From: Muscardinus avellanarius
Taxonomy: Eukaryota > Chordata > Mammalia > Rodentia > Gliridae
Direction: 5' to 3'
DNA: 64,000 nucleotides
Assembly: GCA_963383645.1 (NCBI GenBank)
Contig: OY726565.1
Location: 35,445,529-35,509,528, forward strand
This document shows, one piece after another, positions 43,526 to 54,624 of the stretch. The notes under the pieces are model-generated. The model was not told the DNA's origin and ran no database searches. It saw nothing but the letters and a program-made list of their open reading frames with translations. Numbering within the stretch: the stretch's first letter is position 1; each line of letters opens with the position of its first letter. The translations under genes and the position numbers were made by a program.

Positions 43526-44560
43526 ACTTCTGGGAAGACGGTGACTGAGGGAAGCAGCACATACCAGTCCTGCTGAAACCTGATCTCCATTGCCTTGGAA
43601 ACAGTGTTCTACAAAGCCAGAAAATGCTACCAGTAGAGAAATAACACAATAGGTACAAAGAAAGCTGAAGGAAAAGAAAAGTTAGAAGACCATTTAGAGA
43701 GCAGAAAAGAAACTCACCTGCCTTGCAGCAGCAGTGCCATTTTGCCTTACTGTACCCAACTCCAGAGACAAACAGGAAATAGCCAAGGCCCTGAAGCAAG
43801 CAGCTGCAGATCATCGGAGTTGTGGGCCATCAGGTCTTCCTGCACAAACACTGGCTGCAGCTTCCAGTAGCAGTGGCCAGGCTCTCCACACCCTCCAGGG
43901 ATCCAGAGCACCAGAAGGGAACCCGTCCACCTGTAGCTGAGGGCACCACACTGGTGCCATTTTACCTCAATGCATCTGATGCCAGGGAGGAACAAGAGGG
44001 CAATCAGGGACCTGAAGCAGGCAGCTGAGGATCATCAAAATTGTGGGTCATCCATTCCTCCTGCGCAAACATCGACTACAACTTGCAGTGGTGGTATCCG
44101 AGCTCAACACACCCTCTAGAGATCTAGAGCAGCACTCAAACACACTGAAGTTGCTGTCCCTGCGGAAAAATGCCCAGTGCAGTACCCCCAAGGACCCACG
44201 CAGCCATGATAAATTCCCTGGGTCTGAGATGTTGCAGTTAAACTTGAAGGTGGGGATAGAGTCTGCTGTTGGACATAGCAGAGGTTCAGAGAGACTCAGG
44301 CTCTGCATCAGTGGAAAGTGTGGGGTGAGACATATGCTTAACACTAGACCCAACTAATAGGATCTCCGAGATCACCACTAACCACCCAATTGTGGTGAAT
44401 AGGGAGAAGTCAGACCAGACCAGCCCTAGCTGTGGAGAACAGAGACTCTTACATTGAGTTTGGTCTCAGAGGCATTTGTCACCCACAGAGGCAAGGAGAG
44501 ACTGACACATCTGTGGAAAGCAAGGAAGGTGACATGAGCTTAACACTAGATTCAGTCAAA
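43526..44560 (+). promoter_or_regulatory. L1 5'UTR with two tandem ~220-bp units
   Basis: Units beginning 'tgccatttt' at 43735 and 43955 share 'cctgaagca.gcagctg..gatcatc', 'ttgtggg.catc', 'cctgc.caaaca' and 'cacaccctc.ag.gat..agagca' in the same order. The overlapping 68-104-codon frames here are by-products of the GC-richer sequence. Confidence 0.78.
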
Positions 44561-44699
44561 CATAGGTGCAGCTACCTTCATAAAACAAACTCTTTGTGAC
44601 ATTAAGTCACACATAAATCTTAATACAATAATATTGGGAGACACTCCTCTCATACCATTAGACTAATCTTCTAGACAAAAGGCAGTAAAGATGCCTCAA

Positions 44700-45812
44700 A
44701 CCTAGAAGAAACTTAAAGGAAAATCACTATGTGGGATTGCATGAAACTGAAGAGCTTCTGTACAGCAAAGGAAACTATCAAGAACCTGAACTGAGACCTA
44801 ACAGAATGATTTTTTTCCAACTACTCCTCTGATAGAGGACTAATATCTAGAATATAGAGATAACGCAAAAAACTCAGCACTAAGAAAACAAATAACTCAA
44901 CCAAAAAATGGGCAAGTGAACTAAATAGACACTTTAAGAAGAAAGAAATTCAAATGGTCAGTAAATGCATAAAAAATGCTCAACATCATTAGCAATCAGA
45001 GAGATACAAATCAAAACTACCCTGAGATTCCACATAACTCCAACTATAATAACAATTATTCAAAACACAAACAACAACAAATGCTGGCAAGGATGTGGAG
45101 AAGCTGGAACTCTAATTCATTGTTGGTGGGTTTGCAAATTAGTGCAACCACTTTGAAAAACAGTATGGAGGATCCTCAGAAGAATGAGAACAAACTTACC
45201 ATATGATCCAACAATACATTTTCTGGGTATCTACCCAAAAGAAAGAAAACTAAAATACTAAACTAATGCATGCATATTTATATTCATAGCTGGACCATTC
45301 ACCATAGCCAAACTATGGAACCAGCCAAGATGTCCATCAACAGATGAATGGATTACAAAACTGTGGGATATGTACACAATCAAATTTTATTCAGCCATAA
45401 AGAAAAACACAATTATGTCATTTAAGGGAAATTGAAGGAATTTCAGAACATTATGCTAAGTGATATTAGTCAGTCACAAAAAATAAGAAATTGGATGCTT
45501 TCCCTAATATGTGAAGACTAGGGAGAAATGGGTAACAGGAGGAACTCTAGATGAAAAAAGAGATTTTATAGATGAGCAAATAAGTCAACCTAACTGAGGG
45601 GATGGGAGCAAGGAAGAGGAAAATTCCCTAATGCACAAAATGTACTTTAACAAAGTACTAAGCCAAACATGAGAAGGAGGAAGGGGGAAGGGAATGGGGT
45701 TGGAACTGGGTAAGGGCTAAATGGGTGATGTGTGCATGTATGTCTCCATCATCTAGCATCCCATTAAGATGTATGAATACAATGCGCTAATTAAAAATTT
45801 AAAAAAATAAAG
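44700..45812 (+). pseudogene. L1 ORF2 C-terminal remnant and 3'UTR
   Basis: 'gggcaagtgaactaaatagacac', 'aatgctcaacatcattagcaatc', 'acaaatgctggcaaggatgtgg', 'ttcatagctggaccattcaccatagcc' and 'gtgatattagtcagtcacaaaaaataag' are consecutive L1 ORF2 3' text. It then enters 3'UTR 'aagccaaacatgagaaggagg' to 'caatgcgctaattaaaaa'. Stops break the frame. Confidence 0.93.
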
Positions 45813-45822
45813 AAATAAAATT

Positions 45823-46145
45823 TTCTCTTTTGTATATCTCCTTTACTCTGCCAAAAGTAAATCAATATTTAAAACATGAATAAACAAAAAGATAAAATTG
45901 TTTAATAATTAGTACATATTCCATTCTGAGGCATTGCAATTTAATAAAACTAATGTTCAGAAATTCAGTGTCATACATTTTTTATTATAATTAGGAAGGC
46001 ATTAGTTAAAAGATGTGAAACATTTTCCTCAGGTATAAATGATGACATTCAGTGGTCTTTACTGAAAAATGACAAATATAGAGCCTTGAAATTAGTATAG
46101 AGATAACTATTTACTAAGTAAGAGGTCAGTAGATTAGGGAATGCA
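45823..46145. other. No gene or clear repeat
   Basis: AT-rich interval between an L1 and a SINE. Confidence 0.4.
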
Positions 46146-46149
46146 AAAA

Positions 46150-46350
46150 AATTGTGGTACTGGTGATTAAATCCAAAGGCATTTATTTTACCCCTATGCC
46201 ACGCCCCAGCCCTTTTTAAAATTTTTGAAACAGGGTCTCACTTTGTTGCCGAGTGCCTTGCCAAGTTACTAAGGCTGGCCTTAAGTCTATAGACCTTCTC
46301 TCTCAGCCTCCCAAGTACTAGGATTTTGGGTATGCACCATCACACCCAGT
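46150..46350 (-). mobile_element. Old B1-dID-like SINE, antisense
   Basis: 'attgtggtactggtgattaaatcc', 'ccctatgccacgccccagccc', 'tgaaacagggtctcactttgttgccgag', head 'gtatgcaccatcacaccc'. Confidence 0.9.
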
Positions 46351-46660
46351 TTAGAAATCATTTAATCATTTCAAAGAGATGCTATGCAAGTATTCTCCAG
46401 AATAAAGAACCCAAGAGTACCAAGATTGATACTGCACACTGCACATACTAGATACTCTACACTGAAGTGAAAAATATAAAGGGTAAAGAACAATAAGCTT
46501 AAAGGTTACTACAGAGAAAAGATACTATCAAAAAAGGACAATTAAATAGACATAGATAATTTATTTGCTTTAAAAAATGCCAGAAAAAAATGGAGTAAAA
46601 TATTCTAAGTGCTGAGAGAAAATAACCATCACCTTAAATAAACATATTTAGCTTAAAAAA

Positions 46661-46861
46661 ATGTAATTCCAGTACTTGAGAGGATAAGACAGGAAGACTG
46701 AAGGTTTGAGGACAACCTCAGCTAGTAGTGAGACTCTCATCAATCTAGTGAGAACCTGTTCCAAAATAAAAATAAAATAGGGACAGAGATGTAGCTTGGA
46801 GATAGAATACCCCTGGGTTCAATCCTCAGAAGCACAAAATTAAAAATAAATAAATAAATAG
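46661..46861 (+). mobile_element. Old B1-dID-like SINE, 5'-truncated
   Basis: It starts at 'gtaattccagtacttgagagg', so the first ~25 bp of the head are missing. Older middle 'acaacctcagctagtagtgagactctc', tail 'gatgtagcttggagatagaat', then (AAAT)n. Confidence 0.88.
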
Positions 46862-46864
46862 CAA

Positions 46865-47450
46865 AATGAGAATGTTTAAAAAGAAACACTGTAGAATAAT
46901 ACATTAATTAATTAGAATAAAATTATTAAAATATTTTGAAAATTGACAGTACTCTTTATTAGCTATTGTCATACTCGTGGAGCAAAACTACATAAACATG
47001 AATGAGAGAAGAGAGGAAGATGAGCCATCTACAGGCTCTAAGAGAAACTATAAAGATGTGAAGCAAATTAAGCAAGCTCTTTCATATTTACATAGAATGA
47101 ATGGCAGAGTTTGGGGTGTTTATTATATTTATTTAATTTCTGCACATTAAATAACTTAGTAATATATCAAATCAGAGCAGAAATGCTTCATCTTTTGCTG
47201 TATTCTAAATAGTTTAATTATATAGTTTGTTCAAGCTCTTCTGTGAAATTATCTGAGCTGGGTGTGTTTTTCAGTAGTAGATCTTTAGCCACAGGTAAAC
47301 TTCCGTGTTATTTGCCTATGTACACAAGAATGTGTTCTGATCTGCTGAGTTTCTATCTTTCCTTGGGTTGTTTGGTAATTTAAAATTTTAAGAGAATCAC
47401 ACATTTTATCTGGATTTTGAGATTAAATCCATGTGTTATTTTAAATTCTT
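46865..47450. other. No gene or clear repeat
   Basis: AT-rich. Nothing recognised. The 300-bp gap before the preceding SINE (46352-46655) is equally plain. Confidence 0.4.
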
Positions 47451-47457
47451 CTAAGTT

Positions 47458-47654
47458 GGCTCGGGGCATGGAGGCGCACGCTTGTAATCCCCACGCTTGG
47501 GAGGCGAAGACAGGAGGATCGCGCAGGTTCGAAGCCAGCCCGCTGGCTTCAGAGACCCCCGTTTCCAAATAAAAATATAAAAAATAGGTCTGGGAGTGTA
47601 GCCCGGAGGTAGAAGGGTTTCCAGGAACCCCAATACCACCAAAAAAAAAAAAAA
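47458..47654 (+). mobile_element. B1-dID-like SINE, young subfamily
   Basis: Head 'ggcatggaggcgcacgcttg', young middle 'gaagccagcccgctggcttc', tail 'agtgtagcccggaggtagaagg', then 14-15 A. A short direct repeat 'cttctaa' occurs just before and just after. Confidence 0.94.
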
Positions 47655-47656
47655 CT

Positions 47657-48250
47657 TCTAAATTGTACTATTTCCTGTATTATTCTATTCTTATAGAATG
47701 AAAATAATAGAAGCTAAAACATAAGAACATTATTTCTAAGCATTACACTAAATGCTTTATATTACATCAATTCAAATAATATGATAACATTGTATATGAA
47801 ATTCCTGAAAATGTAAGACTTGGGTAACAAAAATGATTAATAATTGCCTGGAGCCTAAAGTAGGGCCAGCGGTGGTCTGCCAGTTTTCAGGATCATTTAC
47901 AAACAGTAGAAGGCAACTTTTAGGGTGAGGAAACTGTTCTACATTTTCACTGTCTTGGTAGATAGAAAATTGTATATAATAACTATAAGTCATCATTTTA
48001 CTATACCCTTTTAAAACTTTAAATTTTATTATGAGAAGAACAAAACATGGTACCTACTAACTTAATAAATTTTTAAGTGACAATCATTTTTTGTCGACTA
48101 TAGTAAAATATTTATAGCAAATATCTAGAGTTTATCTTATTTAGAAGAAATTTTATGCAGACTATTTAGTATCTTCCTCCCTGTTTTCTCTTTTTCTTAA
48201 GTCACTGGCAACCAACAGTACTCTTAAAATAGATTAACTCTATTCTAATG
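47657..48250. other. No gene or clear repeat
   Basis: AT-rich. A 74-codon minus-strand frame has no support. Confidence 0.4.
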
Positions 48251-48251
48251 A

Positions 48252-48299
<48 letters not shown>
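48252..48299. repeat. (TG)n(TA)n microsatellite
   Basis: Five TG units followed by about 19 TA units. Confidence 0.97.
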
Positions 48300-48302
<3 letters not shown>

Positions 48303-48581
48303 ATTTCAATTAAGAAAACAACATTTCGTGTATCTTTGGAGATATATCATATATACATATACATACATGTGGGGTTGTTTTGCCTTTTGGTAAATTGGTT
48401 CTTTTATCATTTTAATATATTCTTTTAATCTCTGCTAAATCCTTTGTTCTAATATTTGCTCTGATAGTAGTTTTCACCCATCCTTTATTTTGATTAGTAT
48501 TTCTAAGTTATAGATTTTTCCATCCTATTCCTTCTAACTCATCTTTTAATTATATTTTAAGTATCTGGTAAAACAGCATTC

Positions 48582-48772
48582 TTTTTTTTTTTTTTTTTTT
48601 TTTTTTTGGTGATACTGGGGTTCCAGGAAGCCCTTCTTCTTCCAGGCTACACTCCCAGAACTATTTTATACTTTTTTATTTTTGGAAACAGGGTCTCCTG
48701 CCGCTGGCTTTGCGCGATCCTCTTGTCTCCGCCTCCCAACCGTGGGGATTACAAGCGTGCGCTACCATGCCC
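48582..48772 (-). mobile_element. B1-dID-like SINE, young subfamily, antisense
   Basis: Twenty-six T, 'ggtgatactggggttccaggaagccc', a shortened middle 'gtctcctgccgctggc', head 'attacaagcgtgcgctacc'. An 11-bp TSD, 'agcattctttt', lies at 48575-48585 and 48773-48783 (partly shared with the T-run). Confidence 0.94.
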
Positions 48773-48849
48773 AGCATTCTTTTGCTTTTTAAAAAATTAA
48801 TTTAGTAGTCTCTTTTTTTAGTTTGTGTGTTTAAAGAGAAAAAAAATAA

Positions 48850-49625
48850 GAAAGATAAATTGAAACCTATAATTGGAGACTTCAACAATATCTTCTCTTG
48901 GCAATTGATTAAGGAGCTAGGAGATTTTAGTGTAATCTACATTTATAAAACATGCCACCCAACATTAAAATTATAACTATTCTTTACAAGTATACATAAA
49001 ACATTCATCAAAATAAGCTATACTTTGGGTCATAGCGCAAATTTTAACAAATTTGAAAGACTTGATATGACACAAAGTATGTTTCTTCAACATTTCATCT
49101 AAGTAGAATTAAACTCAACAAAAACAAAAATATCAAAAGCATCTTTAAAATAATTAGAAATTAAATCAAACAACCCTAAGTGATACTTATATCAAAGTAG
49201 GGTTTTTGATTAACTAGTATCTTTTAAATTAAAATTAAAATACAATATATATGGAATGAAAATAGAGTCATACCTATAGGGAAATTTATGCCATTAGCTG
49301 CTTGTATTTAGAAAAAAGGACTTGCACAAATCTAAGTTTTTACCTTGAGGTAATAAGTTTCTAAGCTTACAATTTGTTTTTAGAAAAATTAATAGATGAC
49401 ATAACAAAACTTATTAAGCCCAAAACAACCAGGAAGAAGGATATAATGAAGATAAAAAAGCAAATCAATAAAATTAAAATTAGAAATCCCAAATCAATAA
49501 AACCAAACACTGTTTTTCTTAGATAAACAGTAAAATTGATTAAGTTTAGCTAGTTTGATTAAGAAAAAGAGAAGCAAATAACTAATATCAGGAATGAAAG
49601 CTCGTACTCCAGAAATATCACTAAA
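48850..49625 (+). pseudogene. Ancient L1 ORF2 segment
   Basis: 'ataattggagacttcaacaatatc', 'tttataaaacatgccacccaac', 'aagctatactttgggtcatagcgc' and 'ggaaatttatgccattagctgc' keep L1 ORF2 order with heavy decay. It ends near 'aactaatatcaggaatgaaag'. Confidence 0.8.
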
Positions 49626-49630
49626 GATTT

Positions 49631-49662
49631 CATTATTATTATTAATTATTATTATTATTATT
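49631..49662. repeat. (ATT)n simple repeat
   Basis: Ten ATT/TTA units at the boundary between sense and antisense L1 pieces, perhaps the decayed tail of the antisense L1 that follows. Confidence 0.9.
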
Positions 49663-50030
49663 TTGTTTTTAATTGACAGATTAATTGGATATATTTGTGG
49701 GGCACATTGTATTGTTTTCATACATGTATACATTATATAATAACCCGTTCAAGGTTTTAGCATATCCTTAAACTCATATATTTACTATTTGTTTGGCTGA
49801 GAACATTTTAAATTATACTATTTTAAAATATTAAATTAAATATTATTAACCATAGTCACCTACTATTTACTAGAATAACAAAACATGTTTCTATGAGGTA
49901 ACTATAACTTTGTACCTATTGACCAATCTCTTTCCATAACACCATTTTCAACCTCTGGTATCCATTTTTCTACTCTTTACTTTCATTACTTCAACTTCTT
50001 ATAATTGATATAGATCTCACAAGTAGCAGG
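49663..50030 (-). mobile_element. L1M 3'UTR, antisense
   Basis: 'ttaattgacagattaattggatatatttgtggggcac', 'catacatgtatacattatataat' and 'ctataactttgtacctattgacc' are the antisense L1MA/L1MB 3'UTR. It lies inside the opposite-strand L1. Confidence 0.75.
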
Positions 50031-50510
50031 CAAAATTTTAATAGAATTTTAGGGAGATATTAATAAACTTGTTGCAAAACACAGGGAAAGCTAAGAATGG
50101 ATAAAGAATTTTGATAAAGAACAGAATTAAAAGACTCATAACTTGTCTTTAACAATGACTATAAAGGAATAGTAGTAGAGACTATGTAGTATTGGAAAAA
50201 GAATAAACAATGAAAAAAGAATAAATCAATGAAAATCAATAGAGATACATTAATAAACATTTAAATATGGTCAATTTATTTTTAATAAAACTGAAAAATC
50301 AATGGTGAAAGTAGTCTTGTTAAAAATGATGCTGGAGCAATTGTACATCTATATACAATTAACTGCAAGTATAAAGAATAATAATCTTAACCCATACAGA
50401 ACAGTATATAAGATCAACTCAAAGTGAAACACAAACCTATATGTATGCTAAAACTATGAAATTTCTAAAAAAACATAAGATCTTTTAAAGGTGTATCATT
50501 CACCTTTGTT
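50031..50510 (+). pseudogene. Ancient L1 ORF2 segment, continued
   Basis: 'aatgatgctggagcaattgtacatc', 'agatcaactcaaagtgaaacac' and 'gctaaaactatgaaatttctaaaaaaacataag' follow the L1 ORF2 downstream of the 48850 piece. Confidence 0.75.
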
Positions 50511-50524
50511 AAGAATAATTATCA

Positions 50525-50737
50525 GCCGGTCGTGGTGGCACACGCTTGTAATCCCCACGCTTGGAAGGTGGAGACAGGAGGATCGCGCTGGTTCGGAGCC
50601 AGCCTCACTGGCTTAAGAGAACCTGTTTACCTGTTTCCAAATAAAAAATATAAAATAGGTCTGGGAGTGTAGCCCAGAGGTAGAAGGGCTTTCAGGATCC
50701 CCAGTACCACCAAAAAAAAAAAAAAAAGAAAGAAAAA
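50525..50737 (+). mobile_element. B1-dID-like SINE, young subfamily
   Basis: Head 'gccggtcgtggtggcacacgc', young middle with a small internal duplication (cctgtttacctgtttcc), tail 'agtgtagcccagaggtagaagg', A-rich end. A 14-bp TSD, 'aagaataattatca', lies at 50511-50524 and 50738-50751. Confidence 0.95.
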
Positions 50738-50788
50738 AAGAATAATTATCAACTCATTTTTTTCATTTTTACATGATATATTGTTTTA

Positions 50789-51002
50789 TTTTTTTTTATT
50801 TATTTATTTTCTGGCACTGGGGATTGAACCCAGGGAATTATACCTCTGAGCTACACCCCCAGACCAAATTTATTTTTATTTTGAAAGAGTCTCACTAGGT
50901 TGATGAGTCTCACTACTTGTTGAGACTGTCTTCGAATCTGTGATCCTCCTGTCTCGATCTCCCAAGTACTAGGATTACAGGTGTGTGCTACCATGCCTGG
51001 CT
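50789..51002 (-). mobile_element. Old B1-dID-like SINE, antisense
   Basis: (TTTA)n tail, 'ctggcactggggattgaacccaggg', 'cctctgagctacacccccagacc', 'ttgaaagagtctcactaggttg', head 'attacaggtgtgtgctaccatgcctggc'. Confidence 0.94.
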
Positions 51003-51004
51003 TA

Positions 51005-51385
51005 TTATTTTATTTTTAATCAACAAAAAAAAATTGTATATGCTCATGGGGTAGGATGTAACATTTTCTAATATGTATATACCATGAAATTACCATTTCT
51101 ATCACGTCATGGATTTTGGTGGTATGATCATTTAAAATCTATTTTCTTATCAATTTTGAAACATATTATAATTATTAGCTATAGTCACTATGCTGTGATA
51201 TCAATCTCAAAGTTTATTTCTCCAAACTGAAAGTTTGTATCATTTAACCTAAACATCTCCCTTCCCTCCACATCCTATCCTAACCTCTGGTCACTCTATT
51301 CTACTTTGAGATTGACCTTTTCAGATATATGTGTGATCATGCATTATTCACCTTTCTGTGTCTACTCTATTTTCCTTGGCCTAAT
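51005..51385 (-). mobile_element. L1M 3'UTR, antisense (second piece)
   Basis: 'aaattgtatatgctcatggggtagg', 'tatagtcactatgctgtg' and 'acatctcccttccctccacatcc' match the antisense L1M 3'UTR, as at 49663-50030 but from a less degraded copy. Confidence 0.75.
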
Positions 51386-51399
51386 GTTCTCTGGATTTC

Positions 51400-52560
51400 C
51401 CAAATTATATAAAGACTTCTTAGACAGCTTTACTAAAAGTATACGTAAAAGTAAAATAAACAGGCCTTCTAAAAAAAAATTAAAATTTGCTCTGTGAAAA
51501 GCACTATTGAGAGAATGAAAAGACAAATTGCTAACTCAGAGAAAACTTTTCAAATCCTATGTCTAGACCATAGTGGACTTACATAGAACAAAATAATTCA
51601 AAACTCAATAATAAGAAAACAAATGTTCTAATTATTAAAAAATGGTCATAGGATTTGAACAGACACTTCAAAAACTGAATAGCAAAATACACAGAAAAAA
51701 TATATTCAATGTCTTTAGCCCTTTAGAAGATGTAAATTAAAACTTCACTGAGTCACCACTATAAACATGTTATAATGGTTCTGAAACACCAACAAAATCA
51801 AGTAATGACAAGATCCAGGCAACTAGAACTCTCAAACAACTTTAAGAGAAATGCAAAATAGTAGGGTCCCTATGGAAATCAGTGTTTGAAGTTAATCTCC
51901 CCCTATAACTGAGCAATTCCTCTCTTAGAAGATGAGCCTGGAGAAATAATAATTCATATAGTATATGTATATAAGTATAGACTTAAAACAAATAAGTATA
52001 GACTTAAATGTTTACATTAATATTCTTAACCAAAACTGGAAAGAATCCATCTGTCCTGTGATAGATGAGTATCTATGATACAAGACAATACTACTCAACA
52101 ATTAAAAGATAAAATAAAAATACTGACAACAATATGAATAAATTGCAAATGTATTATGCTAAATGAAATAAACAAGACAAAATAATTTTCATCTTTATAC
52201 AGTTCTATTCATATGATATTCCAGAAAAGACAAAACTTTAAGAATGGAAAGCATGTAAGTGGTTACCAGGAGTTAGAAGTAGGGTTGTTTGATTATAAAA
52301 GGAAAGTACAAGAAAATATTTTGAGGTAAGAGAATAGTTTGTCATCCTGGTTGTGGCAGTTGCTACAAGTCTATGCATCTCTCAAAACTCATGTTACACT
52401 CAAAAAGGTAAATTTTGTTATATTCCAATTATGCATTCTTATCATTGAATTTTTAAAAATGTCTCAATAGATTATAATTTTAAGATTAAAAAATTAAGAT
52501 ATATGCATGTCAGTCACTACATGTAAATTTACCTCAACAAAAATATTATAAAGCCATTTT
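51400..52560 (+). pseudogene. Ancient L1 ORF2 C-terminus and 3'UTR
   Basis: 'gctctgtgaaaagcactattgagagaatgaaaagac', 'aaaatggtcataggatttgaacagac', 'ggaaagaatccatctgtcctg', 'gtggttaccaggagttagaag' and 'caaaactcatgttacactc' give L1M order to the 3' end. A 15-bp direct duplication 'aagtatagacttaaa' occurs at about 51973 and 51993. Confidence 0.85.
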
Positions 52561-52564
52561 TCAA

Positions 52565-53270
52565 ATATATCTTTATGGAGGCTGTTCATCTTAAGATAAA
52601 TCTTATCCTGATTGAGCTATTCATATTATTAATATATTCGTGCTCATTTCTTCCTGATTAGGTCAGTCATCTTTCATCCTCAGTTGGCCCTTATAATTGT
52701 TAAATGAATGGATGAATTAATTTATTAATGTACTGATTAAAGAAGGACACCTAAAAATTTAAACCTCAGAAAACTTGTCTGTTATATCTAGAGGAAGATG
52801 TACAATAAAAAATTATCTTAAAAATTATGCATTTATTTTCTTGAGTATTTTTTTTATTTGAACATCATTGTGAAAATTATAATCCTTATAATATACTTCA
52901 TATACATTGTCCTCTGTTTTTCTAGATTTGACATTTTAAACAGGGCTTCCATTTTCTTTCTATTATATATTTCTCTTCTCTGATATTAGCCTTTGTTTCT
53001 TTCTGTCAAATCTACTAAAATATCATTTATGCCTTTGGTTCTTTAATTTCTTAAGAAGAAAAAAAGAGAATGAAAACCACTGTGTTTTAATTTCTTCCTT
53101 AAAGCTAATGTTAAATGCCTCGTTATATATTTTACACTAGATGAAGCTTTCTTCATGCCACATTTGTAATCTCATTAATGATAACTTCCAAAATTGATTT
53201 AATTCTGCTAAAATGTGCAGTATCCCCTTATTCACAGGGGATACATTCCCAAATGTCTATGCATACATCT
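52565..53270. other. No gene or clear repeat
   Basis: Very AT-rich. No recognised element. Confidence 0.4.
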
Positions 53271-53274
53271 CTGT

Positions 53275-53765
53275 GTACTATAGTTTGGATTTGCAATGTA
53301 CTCCAAAGGCTCATGTGTTGGAGGCTTATTTCCCAATACAGTAATGTTCAGAGATGGATCTTTGGAAAGTGATTGGAGAATGAGGGCTCTGATCTCCTCA
53401 GTGGGTTAGCCTACCAGTAAGTTTATAATTAATAAACCATTAATTATTAGACTATTAATAGAAAGTACAGGATGTAGGAACCGCTTACAGGAAGCAGGTC
53501 ACTGAAAGCATGCCCTGGAATGGTACAACTTGTCCCTTCCCCTCCCTACTTTCTCTCTGCTTCCCTGATTTACTGAGCTGAGCAGCTTTGCTCTTCCATG
53601 CCCTTCTGTTGGGATGTTCTGCTCACCACAGGCCCAGAGCAATGGAGCCAGTGCACCATGAATTGAAATCTCAGAATTCACAAACCAAAATAAATCTTTC
53701 CTCCTCTAAGGCAATTATCTGTTATTTTGTTACAGAAACTAAAAGCTGATTAACATACTACAATA
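53275..53765 (+). mobile_element. MaLR-type solo LTR, nearly full length
   Basis: 'ctatagtttggatttgcaatg', 'caaaggctcatgtgttgg', 'ctctgatctcctcagtgggtta', 'gcatgccctggaatggtac', 'ccatgcccttctgttgggatgttctgc' and 'aaaataaatctttcctcctc' give the complete MST/MLT1 LTR order with its polyadenylation signal. 'tacta' at both edges (about 53277 and 53757) may be the 5-bp TSD. No internal region is attached. Confidence 0.88.
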
Positions 53766-53769
53766 AAGT

Positions 53770-54400
53770 TTAATTTGTTAATTAGACAAAGACTTGTAAT
53801 AAAAATATTATTAATCAACATAACACAATGAAAACTTATTTAAAACTTATGAATTATTTCTGAAATTTTTCACTCAGTAAGTTTGGACCATGATGACCAT
53901 AGGTAACTGAAACTATGGAAAGGAAAACCACAGATAACTGGCAATTATATTATCGTTTTAACCTTCCAGGTTTTCAGAATTTTTATGTGATTATAAAAAT
54001 AAAAATTAAAGTTTTGGATAGTATTTGGACCATGTCTGGAGTCATTTTCAGAATCAGAAAAATATTTAATTAATTAAGGATAAACCCAGCAATCATCAAT
54101 CTCTAAGCCCATTTTCTAAAAAGATAACATTTTTTATTGTTTGTCTCTCTCCCTTTTCTTTCATTGTCCTTCCTCAGTTTATCTTTATAATTTAAAAGGG
54201 TTATACACATTTGTTTACATCTTCCATCTAAGTGAGATGTATATTTATACCACCTTCTGTGTAAAAATTAGAGAAAGAGTAATCCTGTATCATAAGAACT
54301 CTATCTCATCGAATGGATGGCATCTCTGATGAAAGTGAAAAAAAAAACATAAACATTTTATAGCAAAAAGAAAACACTTGTTACTCAGAAAACAATGGTT
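53770..54400. other. No gene or clear repeat
   Basis: AT-rich. Nothing recognised. Confidence 0.4.
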
Positions 54401-54404
54401 TGGT

Positions 54405-54620
54405 TTGAGTTTTGACTCTGCTACCTGCAGGCTACAAAGTCTGAGTGTAGTAGTTGATTTCTTCATGCTTTATGCTCTGACCTCTTCTGAAAAATGAGGC
54501 TTATACTACTACCTACCACACTGTCCTGTTAAAGAATCAACATTTGTAATACATAGTACAATGTTCAGCAGAATTCAGTGTTATAAATTACTAATATTCA
54601 TTATTACTATATTAATTATT
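54405..54620 (+). mobile_element. MIR SINE
   Basis: 'tttgactctgctacctgcagg', 'cttctgaaaaatgaggcttatactactacctacc' and 'aatacatagtacaatgttcagc' follow the sense MIR consensus (ggctctgcc.. aaaatggggataataatagtacctacc ..). Confidence 0.75.
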
Positions 54621-54624
54621 ATCA

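Larger units (their letters stand above)
43526..45812 (+). mobile_element. L1 with 5'UTR and 3' end but deleted interior
   Basis: It starts at the L1 5' end (acttctgggaagacggtgac) with about 1 kb of GC-richer 5'UTR. It passes at about 44560 into a short ORF2 piece ('aacaaactctttgtgacattaag'), jumps near 44690 to the ORF2 C-terminal region ('attgcatgaaactgaagagcttctg'), and ends with the usual 3'UTR. ORF1 and most of ORF2 are absent. A 10-bp direct repeat 'aaataaaatt' at 43513-43522 and 45813-45822 suggests one insertion, though AT-rich repeats are weak evidence. Confidence 0.82.

Noticed and set aside
43509..44357. Cluster of 68-104-codon frames on both strands as a possible exon cluster
   Set aside because: They lie in an L1 5'UTR whose higher GC content lowers stop frequency.
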